64,000 nt of DNA, taken from the NCBI RefSeq assembly GCF_003269295.1, contig NZ_QLTT01000014.1, forward strand, positions 62,001-126,000, given 5' to 3'. Below, piece after piece: positions 1 through 8,473 of the stretch; position 1 is the stretch's first letter, and each line of letters opens with the position of its first letter. The notes beneath the pieces are model-generated. The model was not told the origin of the DNA. It saw only the letters and a program-made list of their open reading frames with translations, and made no database searches. This stretch comes from Lentzea atacamensis (GTDB taxonomy: Bacteria; Actinomycetota; Actinomycetes; Mycobacteriales; Pseudonocardiaceae). Made by a program: the position numbers and the translations under genes.

Positions 1-133
1 GACCTGCGATGTCCACGCCGACGCTAAGCACGATTGCGCCGTGAAACATCTCCATAATGAAAGTAATACCTGAACGGCCTAAGCGGATACCCAGCGTGAC
101 CAGATTGGAGGCCGCCGATGGGATCTGGTCCCG

Positions 134-601
134 TCACATGACCGTGTCACCGCGCGTAACGGGCACAGGCCGCCGTGCCCGCGTGGCCGACAACCCGACG
201 GGCAACAACTCGGCGCTGCCTCCCCACTCCAGCGCGGCGCAGCGCGGGAAGATCGCCTCGATCGACGCGGCCCCCTGCAGTGTCACCCCGGCCAGCTGCA
301 CCGGAGCGATCAGCACGGGTTGCACGCAGCCGAGATCGAGCGTCTCGTCCACGGCATGCACGGCCGACAGGACGCTGTCGTCGAGAAGCGTCCCCAGCTC
401 CTCGGCGTCGATCATCTCCGGCGTGTAGACCACCAGCAGCAGCATCCGCGGCCCCATGCCCGGCGGCAGGATCCCCGCCACCGCGGCGATCGGGCCCGCC
501 GTGTGGAAGCTGATGACAGCGGTCACCAGCTGTCCGCAGACCTGCTCCAGGTCCAGGCCCGGCGGCCACACGGCCTGCACGGTGAACGGCTCGGTCCGCA
601 C
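134..601 (-). CDS. Hypothetical protein, second gene of the cupin operon
   Basis: 155 residues with no domain I recognise. The ATG is preceded closely by a GGGGGAGGGG ribosome binding site, and the gene begins 30 nt behind the cupin stop on the same strand, so the two are probably co-transcribed. The first half is rich in hydrophobic residues (a stretch around LLLVVYTPE near residue 55) without a clear membrane helix. The reverse-strand reading in the same interval is arginine- and serine-rich and looks like a shadow. The first 133 bases of the window hold no gene I can support. Confidence 0.6.
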   Translation of the reverse strand: MRTEPFTVQAVWPPGLDLEQVCGQLVTAVISFHTAGPIAAVAGILPPGMGPRMLLLVVYTPEMIDAEELGTLLDDSVLSAVHAVDETLDLGCVQPVLIAPVQLAGVTLQGAASIEAIFPRCAALEWGGSAELLPVGLSATRARRPVPVTRGDTVM

Positions 602-631
602 ATCCCCTCCCCCGCTGGTCGGTGACCTGGA

Positions 632-1135
632 CTAGGCGCTTTCCTGCATTTGCGGTGGCGGGCCGACGATCGGGATGTCGTGCTGGGCGCCGAGAGTGGC
701 GAGCCGTCCGAACAACTCCTCGTCCGTCGGCGCCGCCGCACCCGACAAGGCGCTCACCGCCATGACGAACCGCTCGTAGTTCCCCGCGAGCGCGAGGCCG
801 CTCGGCACGGTGAGCACGTACATCTGGGCGTCGTGCAGAACCTGGAAGCTGTGCGCCTCGCGGGCAGGCAGAAACGCCATACCCGATCCCTCCACGACCT
901 GCGTCACATCGCCCGCCACGAATCGCACCGCGCCGGAGGCCACGATGAACAACTCGTGCTCGCTCAGGTGCTGGTGCAACGGCGGAGCGAAACCTGTCGG
1001 GACGATGCCCGCGTCCAGCGCCGACAACGCGCCCCCGGTCGCGGCCGCTGGCACGAGCACCCGGTGGGTCGTGGCAAGAAACGGCAACTCCGCAGCCTCG
1101 GACGAGGCGGTCACCACGGGTCGAAGATCAGTCAT
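632..1135 (-). CDS. Cupin-domain protein
   Basis: 167 residues. A single-domain cupin: the first metal-binding motif is at about residues 52-66 (HQHLSEHELFIVASG, the H-x-H...E pattern) and the second region is near residues 83-97 (GMAFLPAREAHSF). Such proteins are small beta-barrels that bind a metal and act as dioxygenases, isomerases or sensors; the substrate cannot be told. The ATG has a GGAGG box upstream. It is the first gene of a two-gene minus-strand operon and faces away from the MarR-type regulator at 1625 across a 489-nt gap, so that regulator may control it (inference). Confidence 0.8.
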   Translation of the reverse strand: MTDLRPVVTASSEAAELPFLATTHRVLVPAAATGGALSALDAGIVPTGFAPPLHQHLSEHELFIVASGAVRFVAGDVTQVVEGSGMAFLPAREAHSFQVLHDAQMYVLTVPSGLALAGNYERFVMAVSALSGAAAPTDEELFGRLATLGAQHDIPIVGPPPQMQESA

Positions 1136-1624
1136 GCTGCTTGGCCTCCACGGGGCCTCAAGCAGGGGGATGACGGGTCACCGGGTCGCCTCCCCCCAGT
1201 GGAGACCCGGCACAACGGCCTTACCGGCCCCGCCCCCCGGCGCGGGCCTCTCGTCGGTGATGCGCTCGCACCACACGGGTCGTCCGATGCGCCTCCCCGC
1301 CGTCGGCGCGGTGGTGAGAGCGATGTCACGAACGACGGACCGCACTCGCCCCGGCCAGTCGGCTGTTGCGGAGCGCGATTCCCACTCGTCTCGAAACTAA
1401 CACGGTCGGCCTAGGGCGGCCCGGAACCCGACGAACATCGTGCAGGCGACGGCTACAGCACGCCATCGCTTCACCCGTTCGAGCTAGGTAATAGGCAAAA
1501 CTACGGGTTTCTACCCGGCGCAGAATTACTTCGTTTCCGGATCGGTTAACCGCAGGTAGTGTCGCAGGCTCGAACGAGCCAAAGAGCAGGTCAGAGACTG
1601 TAAACACGTTCCATAGGGGGGCAC
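1136..1624. other. Divergent intergenic region (cupin / MarR)
   Basis: 489 nt with no convincing gene; the short minus-strand frames here are arginine-rich and lack good starts. It must carry the outward promoters of the cupin operon and the MarR-type gene. The part at about 1480-1570 is markedly less GC-rich than its surroundings. A perfect 8-bp inverted repeat, GTTCGAGC at 1477-1484 and GCTCGAAC at 1568-1575, brackets that segment and could be a pair of operator half-sites. Confidence 0.5.
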
Positions 1625-2167
1625 GTGTCCACTCAGGACCAATTGAAGGACGAACTGCGCGCCAAGCAGAAACAGATCTGGAGCGTGCAGGTGTGTGAAG
1701 TCGCACTCGCTGTGCGGCACATGTGGCAGGCGATGGCCAATGACCTGGGCATCAGCGAGGACGCGGTGCAGGTAATCACCAACCTCGCCAAGAAATCCGG
1801 TGACAACACGCTGTCGGAGTTCGAGCTCGCGCGGGTCAGTGACCTCACCGAGGAGCGCGCCAGGGCGGCGATCGACACCCTGGTGGCGCGCGGGTGGGCG
1901 GTCCGCCACCTCCGCATGCCCACTGATGATCCTCGCGACCGCCGCATCCAGCTGCCCGCCGAGTTCATCCGCGACGTCTTCGGCTACTACGGGCTGCAGG
2001 ACCACCAGTACAAGATCCTCGACCAGTTCAGTCTGGAGGAGCTGGACATCGCCCGGCGCTTCTTCGAGGCCATGGCCCGCATCGCCAACGACCAGGGAAA
2101 CGCGATCAAGGACCGCCGGGTCGTCTCCGGAACCAACCTGAAGGCCACGCTCAACGGCGCCAGCTGA
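1625..2167 (+). CDS. MarR-like winged-helix regulator
   Basis: 180 residues, GTG start. Residues about 40-115 match the MarR layout: a helix-turn-helix core (LSEFELARVSDLTEERARAA) followed by a charged wing containing DPRDRRIQL, the usual D-x-R-D-x-R pattern. Family members bind as dimers to palindromes and are released by small ligands or oxidation. The C-terminal 60 residues (YKILDQFSLEELDIARRFFE) would be the dimerisation helices. It is divergent from the cupin operon and convergent with the MFS gene, whose stop is only 23 nt away. Confidence 0.75.
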   Translation: MSTQDQLKDELRAKQKQIWSVQVCEVALAVRHMWQAMANDLGISEDAVQVITNLAKKSGDNTLSEFELARVSDLTEERARAAIDTLVARGWAVRHLRMPTDDPRDRRIQLPAEFIRDVFGYYGLQDHQYKILDQFSLEELDIARRFFEAMARIANDQGNAIKDRRVVSGTNLKATLNGAS

Positions 2168-2190
2168 TCCCCAGGGCAGGGTGGCGCGCG

Positions 2191-3378
2191 CTAACGCGCC
2201 GACATCCGCGCGCGGCGCCACCCGGTCCCGGCCGCGGCCACCCAGCAGGCCCCCACCAACCCAGCCACCGCGATCACCACGGACGGCGAGCGGGTCAGCT
2301 CAACCAGCGCGCCGGCGGCCGCGACACCGATGCCCTGCCCGACCCGCACACCGCTGCGCGCGAACCCCAGGGCCGAACCGCGAACCCGATCGGGCAGCCG
2401 GATCGTCAGCTCGGCGCGCATCATCGTCTGATATGCCGTGCCGACCCCGGACAGCGCGAGCAACACGAGCGCGCCAGTCAGGCCGGGCCGGGCGGCGAAG
2501 CCGACCAGGGGAACGACTGAGAGCGCCGCCAAAGACCACAGCACCACGCCTTTCCGCCGTGGCGACGCGTGCGCCACCACGTTCAGGCCCGCCAGAAGTG
2601 CCAACGGATGCACCGCGAGAAGAACGCCCACGGACCAGGTGCCGGCCGCGAGCTCGGAGGCCAGCGGCGCGACCACGCCATCCGGCACGACCACGATCGT
2701 CGCCATCCACGCAATCGCCACCAGCGCCAGCACCTCGCGGTCGCGGCGCAGCGCGCTGATCGCGTCCTTCCACTGCGTGGCGGGCTTGCGGCTGCCACCA
2801 GCCGGCGGCCGCGCCGTGACACCCCAGCCCACCGCTGCCGCCCCGAACGCGAACGTCACGGCGTTGGTCGCGAGCACGACCTCGGGCCCTACCACCGCGA
2901 CCAGCGCCCCACCCGCGCCCAAGCCGCCGAGCTGAGCGATGGTTCGCGCCTGATCCATCAATCCCAAGCCCGCGGGCAGACGCTCAGCGGGCAGCACCTC
3001 GGGGATCAGCGCGCCCTGTGCCGCTTTCGCCGGCGCCAGCACGGTGGCCGACGCGGTGAGCAGCACCGCGATCAGCCACAGCGGAAGATCGGGAATCGCC
3101 ATAAGCGCGTAGGCCACCGCCTGCACCGTCGTGCAGGTCACCAGCACGGACTTGCGCGGGTAGTAGTCAGCCAGCCACGCCAGCCCGATCGAGCCGACCA
3201 GGTCCGGAAGGAAAGTCAACGCGTAGATCGCGGCGGTCCACCACGCCGACCCGGTCCGGCCCCAGACCAACAGCGCCAGTGCCACACGCGCGAACTGATC
3301 GCCTAACGTGGAGACCGCGTCCGCGGCGAACACCACGCGGAAGGCCGGTACGGCCCACACCAACCGGAAAGCACCCAC
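2191..3378 (-). CDS. MFS transporter
   Basis: 395 residues with about twelve predicted membrane helices, of the actinobacterial MFS type related to enterobactin and macrolide exporters. The opening FRLVWAVPAFRVVFAADAVS and the loop after helix 2 (WLADYYPRKSVL, motif A-like) are typical. It probably exports a small molecule by proton antiport; the substrate is unknown. The XRE-MarR regulator lies 112 nt upstream on the same strand, the usual arrangement for a drug exporter and its MarR repressor. An inverted repeat of GGTGGCGC type at about 2180-2223 overlaps its 3' end and may stop transcription from both sides. Confidence 0.85.
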   Translation of the reverse strand: MGAFRLVWAVPAFRVVFAADAVSTLGDQFARVALALLVWGRTGSAWWTAAIYALTFLPDLVGSIGLAWLADYYPRKSVLVTCTTVQAVAYALMAIPDLPLWLIAVLLTASATVLAPAKAAQGALIPEVLPAERLPAGLGLMDQARTIAQLGGLGAGGALVAVVGPEVVLATNAVTFAFGAAAVGWGVTARPPAGGSRKPATQWKDAISALRRDREVLALVAIAWMATIVVVPDGVVAPLASELAAGTWSVGVLLAVHPLALLAGLNVVAHASPRRKGVVLWSLAALSVVPLVGFAARPGLTGALVLLALSGVGTAYQTMMRAELTIRLPDRVRGSALGFARSGVRVGQGIGVAAAGALVELTRSPSVVIAVAGLVGACWVAAAGTGWRRARMSAR

Positions 3379-3490
3379 CGGTCGCTGCTCTTGTGACCTC
3401 AGCGACCTACTCCTCTTAACTCACCACGACACTCGCCCCCGCGTCGTGCCGGAACAGCTCAGCGCACGGTCACCCGACGCGCCCCTGCGG

Positions 3491-4408
3491 TCACGCTACG
3501 CCACGCACGTCCGGCGGCCCCGGCGAGTCCTTGTCGACCTCCCCTGGGGCCGTCTGCGTTCCCGTCGGCGCGCCGTCCTTCAGGCCAGCCAGCGCGCCCA
3601 GCACCTTGAAGGCGATCGCGCGCGAGGCCGGGTCCATCCCCTCGAGATCGAGCGCTTCGAGCACCGCGGCGGCGGGCGCTCGCGTGTGCCGGTCGACCAG
3701 TTCCTGCCCCTTCGTGCTGATCGTGACGCGCCGCACGCGCCGATCGGTCTCCAGCGGGCACTGGCAGATCAGTTCCTGGGCTTCGAGCGCGTCCGCGACC
3801 CGGGTCATCGTCGGGCCGGGTTTTCCACACGCCGACGCGAACTCGCCCAGCGTCATCGAACGCCTGGTGTTAGCCAGCTGGAGCAACGCCTCGGCCTGCG
3901 ACGGGGTCAAACCGGACTCTTCGGCGATCCCGGCGGCGATGGCCTTCACCTGCTGGTTGACCCCGAGGACGAACGTGGTGGTCAACATGGCTTCGTCCGC
4001 CGCCGCGGCATCGTCACCGGCCTCAGCCGCGGAGTCCTGGGCATGCTCGCTCGCGGTGCCGTCGCGCTGCTGCCGCAGCAGGTCGTCGTGCACCTCGGCC
4101 GTGATGCGCCTGATCCGGTCGGACACCGGTGCGGCGAGGTACTCCAGCGGAACCCCGAACAGCTCTGCCAGGCCGTCTCGCGTCTTCGCGTGCGGATTCT
4201 GATGTGCACCCCTGATCAGGGCCGAGATCTGTGAGGGCGTGACCTCGACGCCGGTCCGCGCGAGGAGGTCGTCGGCGATGTCCTTGCCGCCCCTCCATCG
4301 GCTTCCGTCCGGCCGGCGGCAGACGTCCATCAGCAGCTGCAACTTCACCGCGAGCGAGGGCAGCGCAGCGTCTTCCCCGTCGCGTCCCTCTTTGCCGTCA
4401 TGCGTCAC
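3491..4408 (-). CDS. XRE-like plus MarR fusion regulator
   Basis: 305 residues. I chose the GTG at 4408 because GGTGGAGG lies 8 nt before it; the open frame runs 45 codons further upstream without a good ribosome binding site. Residues about 10-90 resemble the actinobacterial XRE domain that measures promoters (LLARTGVEVTPSQISALIRG, then LFGVPLEYL). Residues about 150-260 are a MarR domain (LTPSQAEALLQLANTRRSM, wing with ETDRRVRRV). Having both DNA-binding folds in one chain is unusual. It precedes the MFS exporter on the same strand and is its likely regulator. Confidence 0.75.
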   Translation of the reverse strand: MTHDGKEGRDGEDAALPSLAVKLQLLMDVCRRPDGSRWRGGKDIADDLLARTGVEVTPSQISALIRGAHQNPHAKTRDGLAELFGVPLEYLAAPVSDRIRRITAEVHDDLLRQQRDGTASEHAQDSAAEAGDDAAAADEAMLTTTFVLGVNQQVKAIAAGIAEESGLTPSQAEALLQLANTRRSMTLGEFASACGKPGPTMTRVADALEAQELICQCPLETDRRVRRVTISTKGQELVDRHTRAPAAAVLEALDLEGMDPASRAIAFKVLGALAGLKDGAPTGTQTAPGEVDKDSPGPPDVRGVA

Positions 4409-4618
4409 TGCGATGACCCTCCACCCCAATGCACCAGGCCCGACCCACCCCTGTGCCGATCCCCGGCTACCTGAACCGCCGCCACAGTTCAGCGCGCTCA
4501 GCGTACGCCAGCTCTGCTCACGCTTGGTAACAACGATGATCACCGAGCGACGGCTAAATCCCCCTGTTAGCAGCTATACCGCAGTTTGCCCGCTCACCGT
4601 TACCGATGAGTCCGATAC

Positions 4619-4642
4619 CCGGATCACCGGATCACCGGATCA
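4619..4642. repeat. Three tandem copies of CCGGATCA
   Basis: Three contiguous identical 8-mers, CCGGATCA, at 4619, 4627 and 4635. They lie about 210 nt upstream of the XRE-MarR start codon and 310 nt upstream of the first array gene. They could be iterons for a DNA-binding protein such as the XRE-MarR regulator; chance slippage is also possible. Confidence 0.6.
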
Positions 4643-4726
4643 TGCAATGCGGTATGAGCTGGGAGTACACCCCATTTTGGATACAAAACATACCGCCGAA
4701 AGTCGTTGCCGAACCGGAACCAGCTG

Positions 4727-4872
4727 CCGCTGGCCCGCTGGCCGGCGGGCAGACGCGCACGCTGCGCCGGGGGCGGCCAGGCCTCAAGCGCGCGGAAGAG
4801 CGCCGCGCGCTTGACCCCGTCGGCCGCCCCCGGCGCCGACGAGCGCTGCCCCGCCGGACAGCGGGGCAGCGG
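4727..4872 (+). promoter_or_regulatory. Large imperfect fold-back in the leader of the first array gene
   Basis: Three nested stems. The outer arm at 4727-4752 pairs with 4846-4872 over about 24 positions with a few mismatches (CCGCTGGCCCGCTG against its near-complement). Inside it, GGGGGCGGCC pairs with GGCCGCCCCC. The apical hairpin CAAGCGCGCGG/CCGCGCGCTTG has 11 perfect pairs. The structure ends about 80 nt before the ATG at 4954. It has the same general architecture as the leaders described further on but none of their conserved boxes. Confidence 0.6.
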
Positions 4873-4953
4873 CCGGACAACACCGCGTGAGAACTCCTCG
4901 ACACCGAGGGAACCTCGTGCTGGTCGCTTGGGGTCGCAGGAGAAGAGGACCAC

Positions 4954-5454
4954 ATGGGCGGAGAACCTTTCTACGACTACATCGAGGGCGCCGACCTGGC
5001 GGCCGCGTTCCGCGCCGCCGTTGAGCAAGCCGACCACGAACACGGCCTGGACTCGGTCTTCGCTGACAAGGACACCTACGTTGTCATCGACGACGGACCG
5101 TTGTCCTATGCCGACGCCGAGGCCCTGGCCAAGCGGTTGATCAGGAACAACGACCCGAGGATCGACGACAGGTGGGGTCCACTGGGCGCGATCGCCGTAC
5201 GCGGAGGCCCCCGCGAGCTCTGGCATGTGCCCCTGCCCGCAGCCCCGGCCGGCTATCCCGACGACGAGTCGGCGGTGCTCGCAGCCGTCCGTGACCACTT
5301 GGCCGACGGCGAGACCATCACCCGGTCCTGCCTGCACCAGGTCAAGCGCGTCAACGGCCGCGTCTACGCCACCAGGGGCGCCACCGCCACGGCCACGGTC
5401 GCGGGCGCAGCCACGGTGACCGGCTGGTACCTGGTCGGCCAGCGCGACACCTGA
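4954..5454 (+). CDS. Hypothetical protein
   Basis: 166 residues, acidic, no recognised domain. The ATG follows GGAGAAGAGGA at good spacing. Sequence character: soluble, with an N-terminal helical part (residues 10-30, ADLAAAFRAAVEQA), a central region with DDGPLSYADAEALAKRLI, and an alanine/threonine-rich C-terminus (ATATATVAGAATVTG) likely to be beta strands. It is the first gene of the one-directional array and has its own structured leader. Confidence 0.65.
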   Translation: MGGEPFYDYIEGADLAAAFRAAVEQADHEHGLDSVFADKDTYVVIDDGPLSYADAEALAKRLIRNNDPRIDDRWGPLGAIAVRGGPRELWHVPLPAAPAGYPDDESAVLAAVRDHLADGETITRSCLHQVKRVNGRVYATRGATATATVAGAATVTGWYLVGQRDT

Positions 5455-5566
5455 CAGGCGGGTGGCCCCGGCGTGGATCACCACTACGTGACCAGCTAGC
5501 GCCGCTCGCGCACCCGTGACGCGCGCTTAGCGTCGAGAGAGCTGCGGTCACTCCCCGCGCCCGGCG

Positions 5567-5663
5567 AGGGCGACGCACTCTGCACCACCACTCCGAGAGG
5601 GGCAAGCCCACAAGCAGGGCTTGCCCCTGGCCGCGCCTCCTACGACTTTCAGGGAGTGCCCCT
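5567..5663 (+). promoter_or_regulatory. Type A structured leader, copy 1
   Basis: Outer pairing AGGG-(CGAC)-GCACTC with GAGTGC-CCCT; inner hairpin GGGGCAAGCCC (5599-5609) with GGGCTTGCCCC (5617-5627), 11 perfect pairs. The order of parts and the CACCACNCCG linker match the copy at 8289-8409. It lies after the stop at 5454 and before the gene at 5792, with a second hairpin between. Confidence 0.7.
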
Positions 5664-5713
5664 GAGCTGCCTCAAGCCCACCAGCAACTGATCACCCGCT
5701 CGTCTTTCGCGCC

Positions 5714-5756
5714 GAAGGCCCGGCACCGGTTCACAACGAACTGGTGCCGGGCCTTC
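5714..5756 (+). promoter_or_regulatory. Type C hairpin, copy 1
   Basis: Stem GAAGGCCCGGCACC with GGTGCCGGGCCTTC, extended through one wobble pair to GGTTC/GAACT, giving about 19 pairs and an ACAAC loop. It ends 35 nt before the ATG at 5792. The hairpin at 7291-7337 is the same element with two compensated base pairs (CA/TG changed to TG/CA). It could act as a terminator, but there is no T-run. Confidence 0.7.
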
Positions 5757-5791
5757 GCGCTGGTGTACCCCACCGACGCTCCGGAGCAGAC

Positions 5792-6694
5792 ATGTTCAAG
5801 TTTCACCACAAGCGCGCTGACCTGCATTTCAGCTGGGACGGGTGGATGCAGATCATGGTCAATCCCGGCCCGAACGCGCCGTTCGACGCCTTCCCCGATC
5901 GCTTCGACATCCGCGAGCCCGACCTGCGCGATCCCTCCCGGCACCCGAAGTACCCCGCGGCCGGCTCCGTGCACTTCGTGCCCGAGACGCAGGAGGCGTT
6001 CGAGGCGCTGTGCGACACCTGGTGGCGCGGCGGCGAGATCTGCGTGGGTCTGCGCGACTACGCCGCCGACCCGTGGCAGATGCGCTCCTACGGCATCACC
6101 CAAGGCGCGTTCCGGTACCGGTACGCGGGCGGCAGCCACATCGAGGCCGCGGCGGGTGAGGTCGACGTGTGGCGTCCGCTGATCGCCATCGCCGCCGACG
6201 ACCGCACACCGGCCACGCTGTCGACACGGTGGCTGATGGGCCGCGCCGACGGCTGGGAGGAAGCGTGGCTGGCCGAGCACGGCATCGTCGACCAGGGTCG
6301 CGGCCTCCGCGACGCAATCGTGGACTGGACGATCGCGAACCTGCCCGACCCCGGATTCAAGGGCTCCCTCGCCGGCACGTTCGGTTCGTCGTTCTACCAG
6401 CGGGCGGTGGACGAGTTCACCGGTGACGCGTGGGAAGGCCGCCGAGATCTCGGCGACCGCGTCCGCCGCATCGCACCCTGGCAGCCGTGGTCGGCCACCC
6501 GTGAGGGCGCGGACGGGACCCGCTGGAACTTCTGGTGGTGCGGCCACCCGTGCGCCTACGTCTGGTCACCCGACCAGAAGCTCAGCCACGCAGACTCGAT
6601 CTTCGCCGAGCACCCGGACGAGTCCGCGCAAGGCCCGGTCACGCAGTGGCTGGAACAGCTCGCCGACTCGTGGCTGCGCCTCAACGACGCCTGA
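5792..6694 (+). CDS. Hypothetical tryptophan-rich protein
   Basis: 300 residues from the ATG at 5792 (GGAGCAGAC upstream); the frame is open 16 codons further but that part lies in the type C hairpin. No recognised domain. It is rich in Trp and His, with clusters such as FHHKRADLHFSW near the start, CDTWWRGG near residue 85 and WNFWWCGHPCAYVW near residue 255, suggesting a compact beta-rich fold. It is preceded by two structured leaders, types A and C. Confidence 0.65.
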   Translation: MFKFHHKRADLHFSWDGWMQIMVNPGPNAPFDAFPDRFDIREPDLRDPSRHPKYPAAGSVHFVPETQEAFEALCDTWWRGGEICVGLRDYAADPWQMRSYGITQGAFRYRYAGGSHIEAAAGEVDVWRPLIAIAADDRTPATLSTRWLMGRADGWEEAWLAEHGIVDQGRGLRDAIVDWTIANLPDPGFKGSLAGTFGSSFYQRAVDEFTGDAWEGRRDLGDRVRRIAPWQPWSATREGADGTRWNFWWCGHPCAYVWSPDQKLSHADSIFAEHPDESAQGPVTQWLEQLADSWLRLNDA

Positions 6695-6778
6695 CGTCGC
6701 AAGCGGCTCGCCACCACCGCGCGCTGAGACAGCGCGGGTAACGAGCCCTCTTTTCCTTTCCCTGGAACAGAAAGCGAG

Positions 6779-6979
6779 ATGCCCTGTCGTGAGATCGACG
6801 TGAGCCTGCGATTCCGCATGCGCGACGCCGTGTCGACTGGCCAGGGCTACCTCCTCCCTGGGGGAGCCTTCGAACTCATCGACATCCGTAGCGAGCACAG
6901 GAAAGCCCAGTACGGCGAACTACCGCCTGCAGTCTCAGTCGCCCTCCGTCGCTCCCGGACGCGCTCGATCGACTTCTGA
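6779..6979 (+). CDS. Small hypothetical protein
   Basis: 66 residues, basic C-terminus. A purine-rich stretch (GGAACAGAAAGCGAG) precedes the ATG, and third codon positions are about three-quarters G or C, as in its neighbours. No domain is recognised. It lies 84 nt after the previous stop with only a short GCGCGCTGAGACAGCGCG hairpin between, so it may be co-transcribed with the gene at 5792. Confidence 0.5.
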   Translation: MPCREIDVSLRFRMRDAVSTGQGYLLPGGAFELIDIRSEHRKAQYGELPPAVSVALRRSRTRSIDF

Positions 6980-7390
6980 GCCAGCCGCCGCCCACCTGGC
7001 GCAGCAACCTCGCGCCGTGGGGCATCGCGCCACATGCGGTCGAACCTCACCGCGCTGCTGGCAGCCCACGCTGCGCGCCGTTCTTCCTGAGCCATTTGCC
7101 GGGTGTTCCCCGAGCCCGGCGGAGCCTCCGCATCCCCCTGCACCACCACACCGGGCACTCCCCGCTACGCGTCACAGAGTGCGCGCCAGCGTCTTTTCCC
7201 TTGCTTCGCAAGCAATTGTGGCCTAGCACGACGAGCTCGGCGCTGCCCTAGGCCGCAGCAGCGCTGACGCCCTCCCTCTACACGTTCGACGCGAAGGCCC
7301 GGTGCCGGTTCTCACTGAACCCGCACCGGGCCTTCGCGCTGTCCAGGGCCCGTTCCGCCGGGGCCCCAACCTCGACTTCAGGGACAGCCT
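6980..7390 (+). other. Intergenic leader with a decayed type A element
   Basis: 411 nt with no convincing gene. At 7155-7182 there is a GCACTC...GAGTGC pair with a 16-nt loop, preceded by the CACCACACCGG string also seen in the type A leader at 8289; the inner GGGGCAAGCC hairpin is missing, so this may be a degenerate copy. Further on is a small TTGCTTCGCAAGCAA hairpin, and the region ends with the type C hairpin at 7291-7337. Confidence 0.45.
7291..7337 (+). promoter_or_regulatory. Type C hairpin, copy 2
   Basis: Stem GCGAAGGCCCGGTGC with GCACCGGGCCTTCGC, continuing into GGTTC/GAAC around a TCACT loop. Compared with the copy at 5714-5756, two adjacent base pairs are changed on both arms so pairing is kept. 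It ends 53 nt before the ATG at 7391. Confidence 0.7.
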
Positions 7391-8275
7391 ATGACCAGGA
7401 AAAGCGCCAACACCCGCTCCGTCTGGGTGCACACCAACATCGAGGCGCCGTACAGGTTCACGATCAAGGACCTGTCCTACGTGCCAAGTCCGGACGGCGT
7501 CGCCTTCTCCGCCGAGCTCGTGCACCCGACGCTCGGCGTCGTGGGCCTGATCTTCAACGAGGGGCGCGGCGGCGCCACCACGTTCGACACCTACGACCGG
7601 TCCAGGTTCGATGCCCGCGAGCTGGAGAAATTTCTCGCCGCGTCCGTTCAGGACGGCCAACCGATGGCGACGGGTTTCTCCGGTATTGAAGCCCTACTCG
7701 ACGGCATCGTCAGCGAGGCCGAGTACGACGACGCGGTCGACACGATGCGACGGGAGCGCCAGGGACTGATCAGGAGCTTCGAGGCGGACAACTCCCGCGT
7801 CTACCGAGGCGCCCCCATTGCGTTCACGAGGCCCCTCGTGACCCGTGCGGACCGCGAGCAGGCGGCGGCCGAACTCGCGGACTCGGAGGATCGCCTCGCG
7901 GAAAACGCCCACTGGCAGTTGTTCAACGGCCTGACCTGGGTGCCACTACTCGACCGCCCGGTGCTCACCGCAGAGGAAACAGCGAAGCAACTCGCTGAGA
8001 TTCACGCCTCTTCGGAGGATCTTCCGGGCGGCGGGAATCAGTACGTGGCTCGCAAGCGCCTCAACGACACGTGGCACGTCTGGGGTAACACGATGTCCGG
8101 CACCTTCACGCTCGTCAGCGACGCCCGCATGGCCTACCACGGCGCCTGGTGTCGCTGCGAACGCCGGCGGCCGGGATACACGGCGAACTTCCAGCGGTGG
8201 GACGACAACGCCCTGGTCACGTCAGGAGTCGTGCACGCCGCCGCGGACTGCCGCCTCCTTCTGAGCATCGACTGA
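7391..8275 (+). CDS. Hypothetical protein
   Basis: 294 residues, no recognised domain. ATG start after AGGGACAGCCT. It appears to be two soluble domains: residues 1-95 are beta-rich (RFTIKDLSYVPSPDG, VVGLIFNEGRGG) and residues 110-200 are helical and charged (EYDDAVDTMRRERQGL, DREQAAAELADSEDRLAE). The last 80 residues contain RKRLNDTWHVWGN and two cysteines in WCRCERR. It sits alone between two structured leaders. Confidence 0.65.
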   Translation: MTRKSANTRSVWVHTNIEAPYRFTIKDLSYVPSPDGVAFSAELVHPTLGVVGLIFNEGRGGATTFDTYDRSRFDARELEKFLAASVQDGQPMATGFSGIEALLDGIVSEAEYDDAVDTMRRERQGLIRSFEADNSRVYRGAPIAFTRPLVTRADREQAAAELADSEDRLAENAHWQLFNGLTWVPLLDRPVLTAEETAKQLAEIHASSEDLPGGGNQYVARKRLNDTWHVWGNTMSGTFTLVSDARMAYHGAWCRCERRRPGYTANFQRWDDNALVTSGVVHAAADCRLLLSID

Positions 8276-8288
8276 GGCTGACGGATCT

Positions 8289-8409
8289 CCCCGCGCTCGG
8301 ACGGGGCGCCGCACTCTGCGCCACCACACCGGCGGGGGCAAGCCAAAAACAGGCTTGCCCCCGCTCGGCGCGTCGGCGCCGAACGAGTGCGCCCCGCCAG
8401 CACGCGGGG
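8289..8409 (+). promoter_or_regulatory. Type A structured leader, copy 2
   Basis: Outermost CCCCGCG (8289-8295) pairs with CGCGGGG (8403-8409). GGGGC at 8303 pairs with GCCCC at 8391, the GCC bulge follows, and GCACTC (8311-8316) pairs with GAGTGC (8385-8390). The inner hairpin GCGGGGGCAAGCC/GGCTTGCCCCCGC has 13 perfect pairs around AAAAACA. It ends 64 nt before the GTG at 8474. Confidence 0.75.
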
Positions 8410-8473
8410 ACGCCCCTCACGCGGTGGAACCGCCGGCGCCGGGGCTGTCCGCCGGAACGCACGCGGAGGTGCG

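Larger units (their letters stand above)
4409..4953. other. Intergenic region with tandem repeats and a large fold-back
   Basis: 545 nt separating the minus-strand regulator from the start of the one-directional gene array. No gene is supported. It contains the minus-strand promoter region of the XRE-MarR gene, three contiguous copies of an 8-mer (4619-4642) and a fold-back of about 145 nt (4727-4872). The base composition drops in GC at about 4540-4700 and rises sharply afterwards, which may mark the left edge of the mobile element (inference). Confidence 0.45.

Noticed and set aside
1326..1706. Minus-strand frame upstream of the MarR-like gene
   Set aside because: Overlaps the regulator start and the AT-richer promoter region, with no ribosome binding site.
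4624..5484. Minus-strand frame of 286 codons opposite the first array gene
   Set aside because: It runs through the large fold-back and has no start signal; the + strand gene at 4954 has a good ribosome binding site and normal composition.
7017..7226. 69-codon frame between the genes at 6779 and 7391
   Set aside because: Proline/arginine-rich, overlaps the decayed type A element, lacks a start signal.
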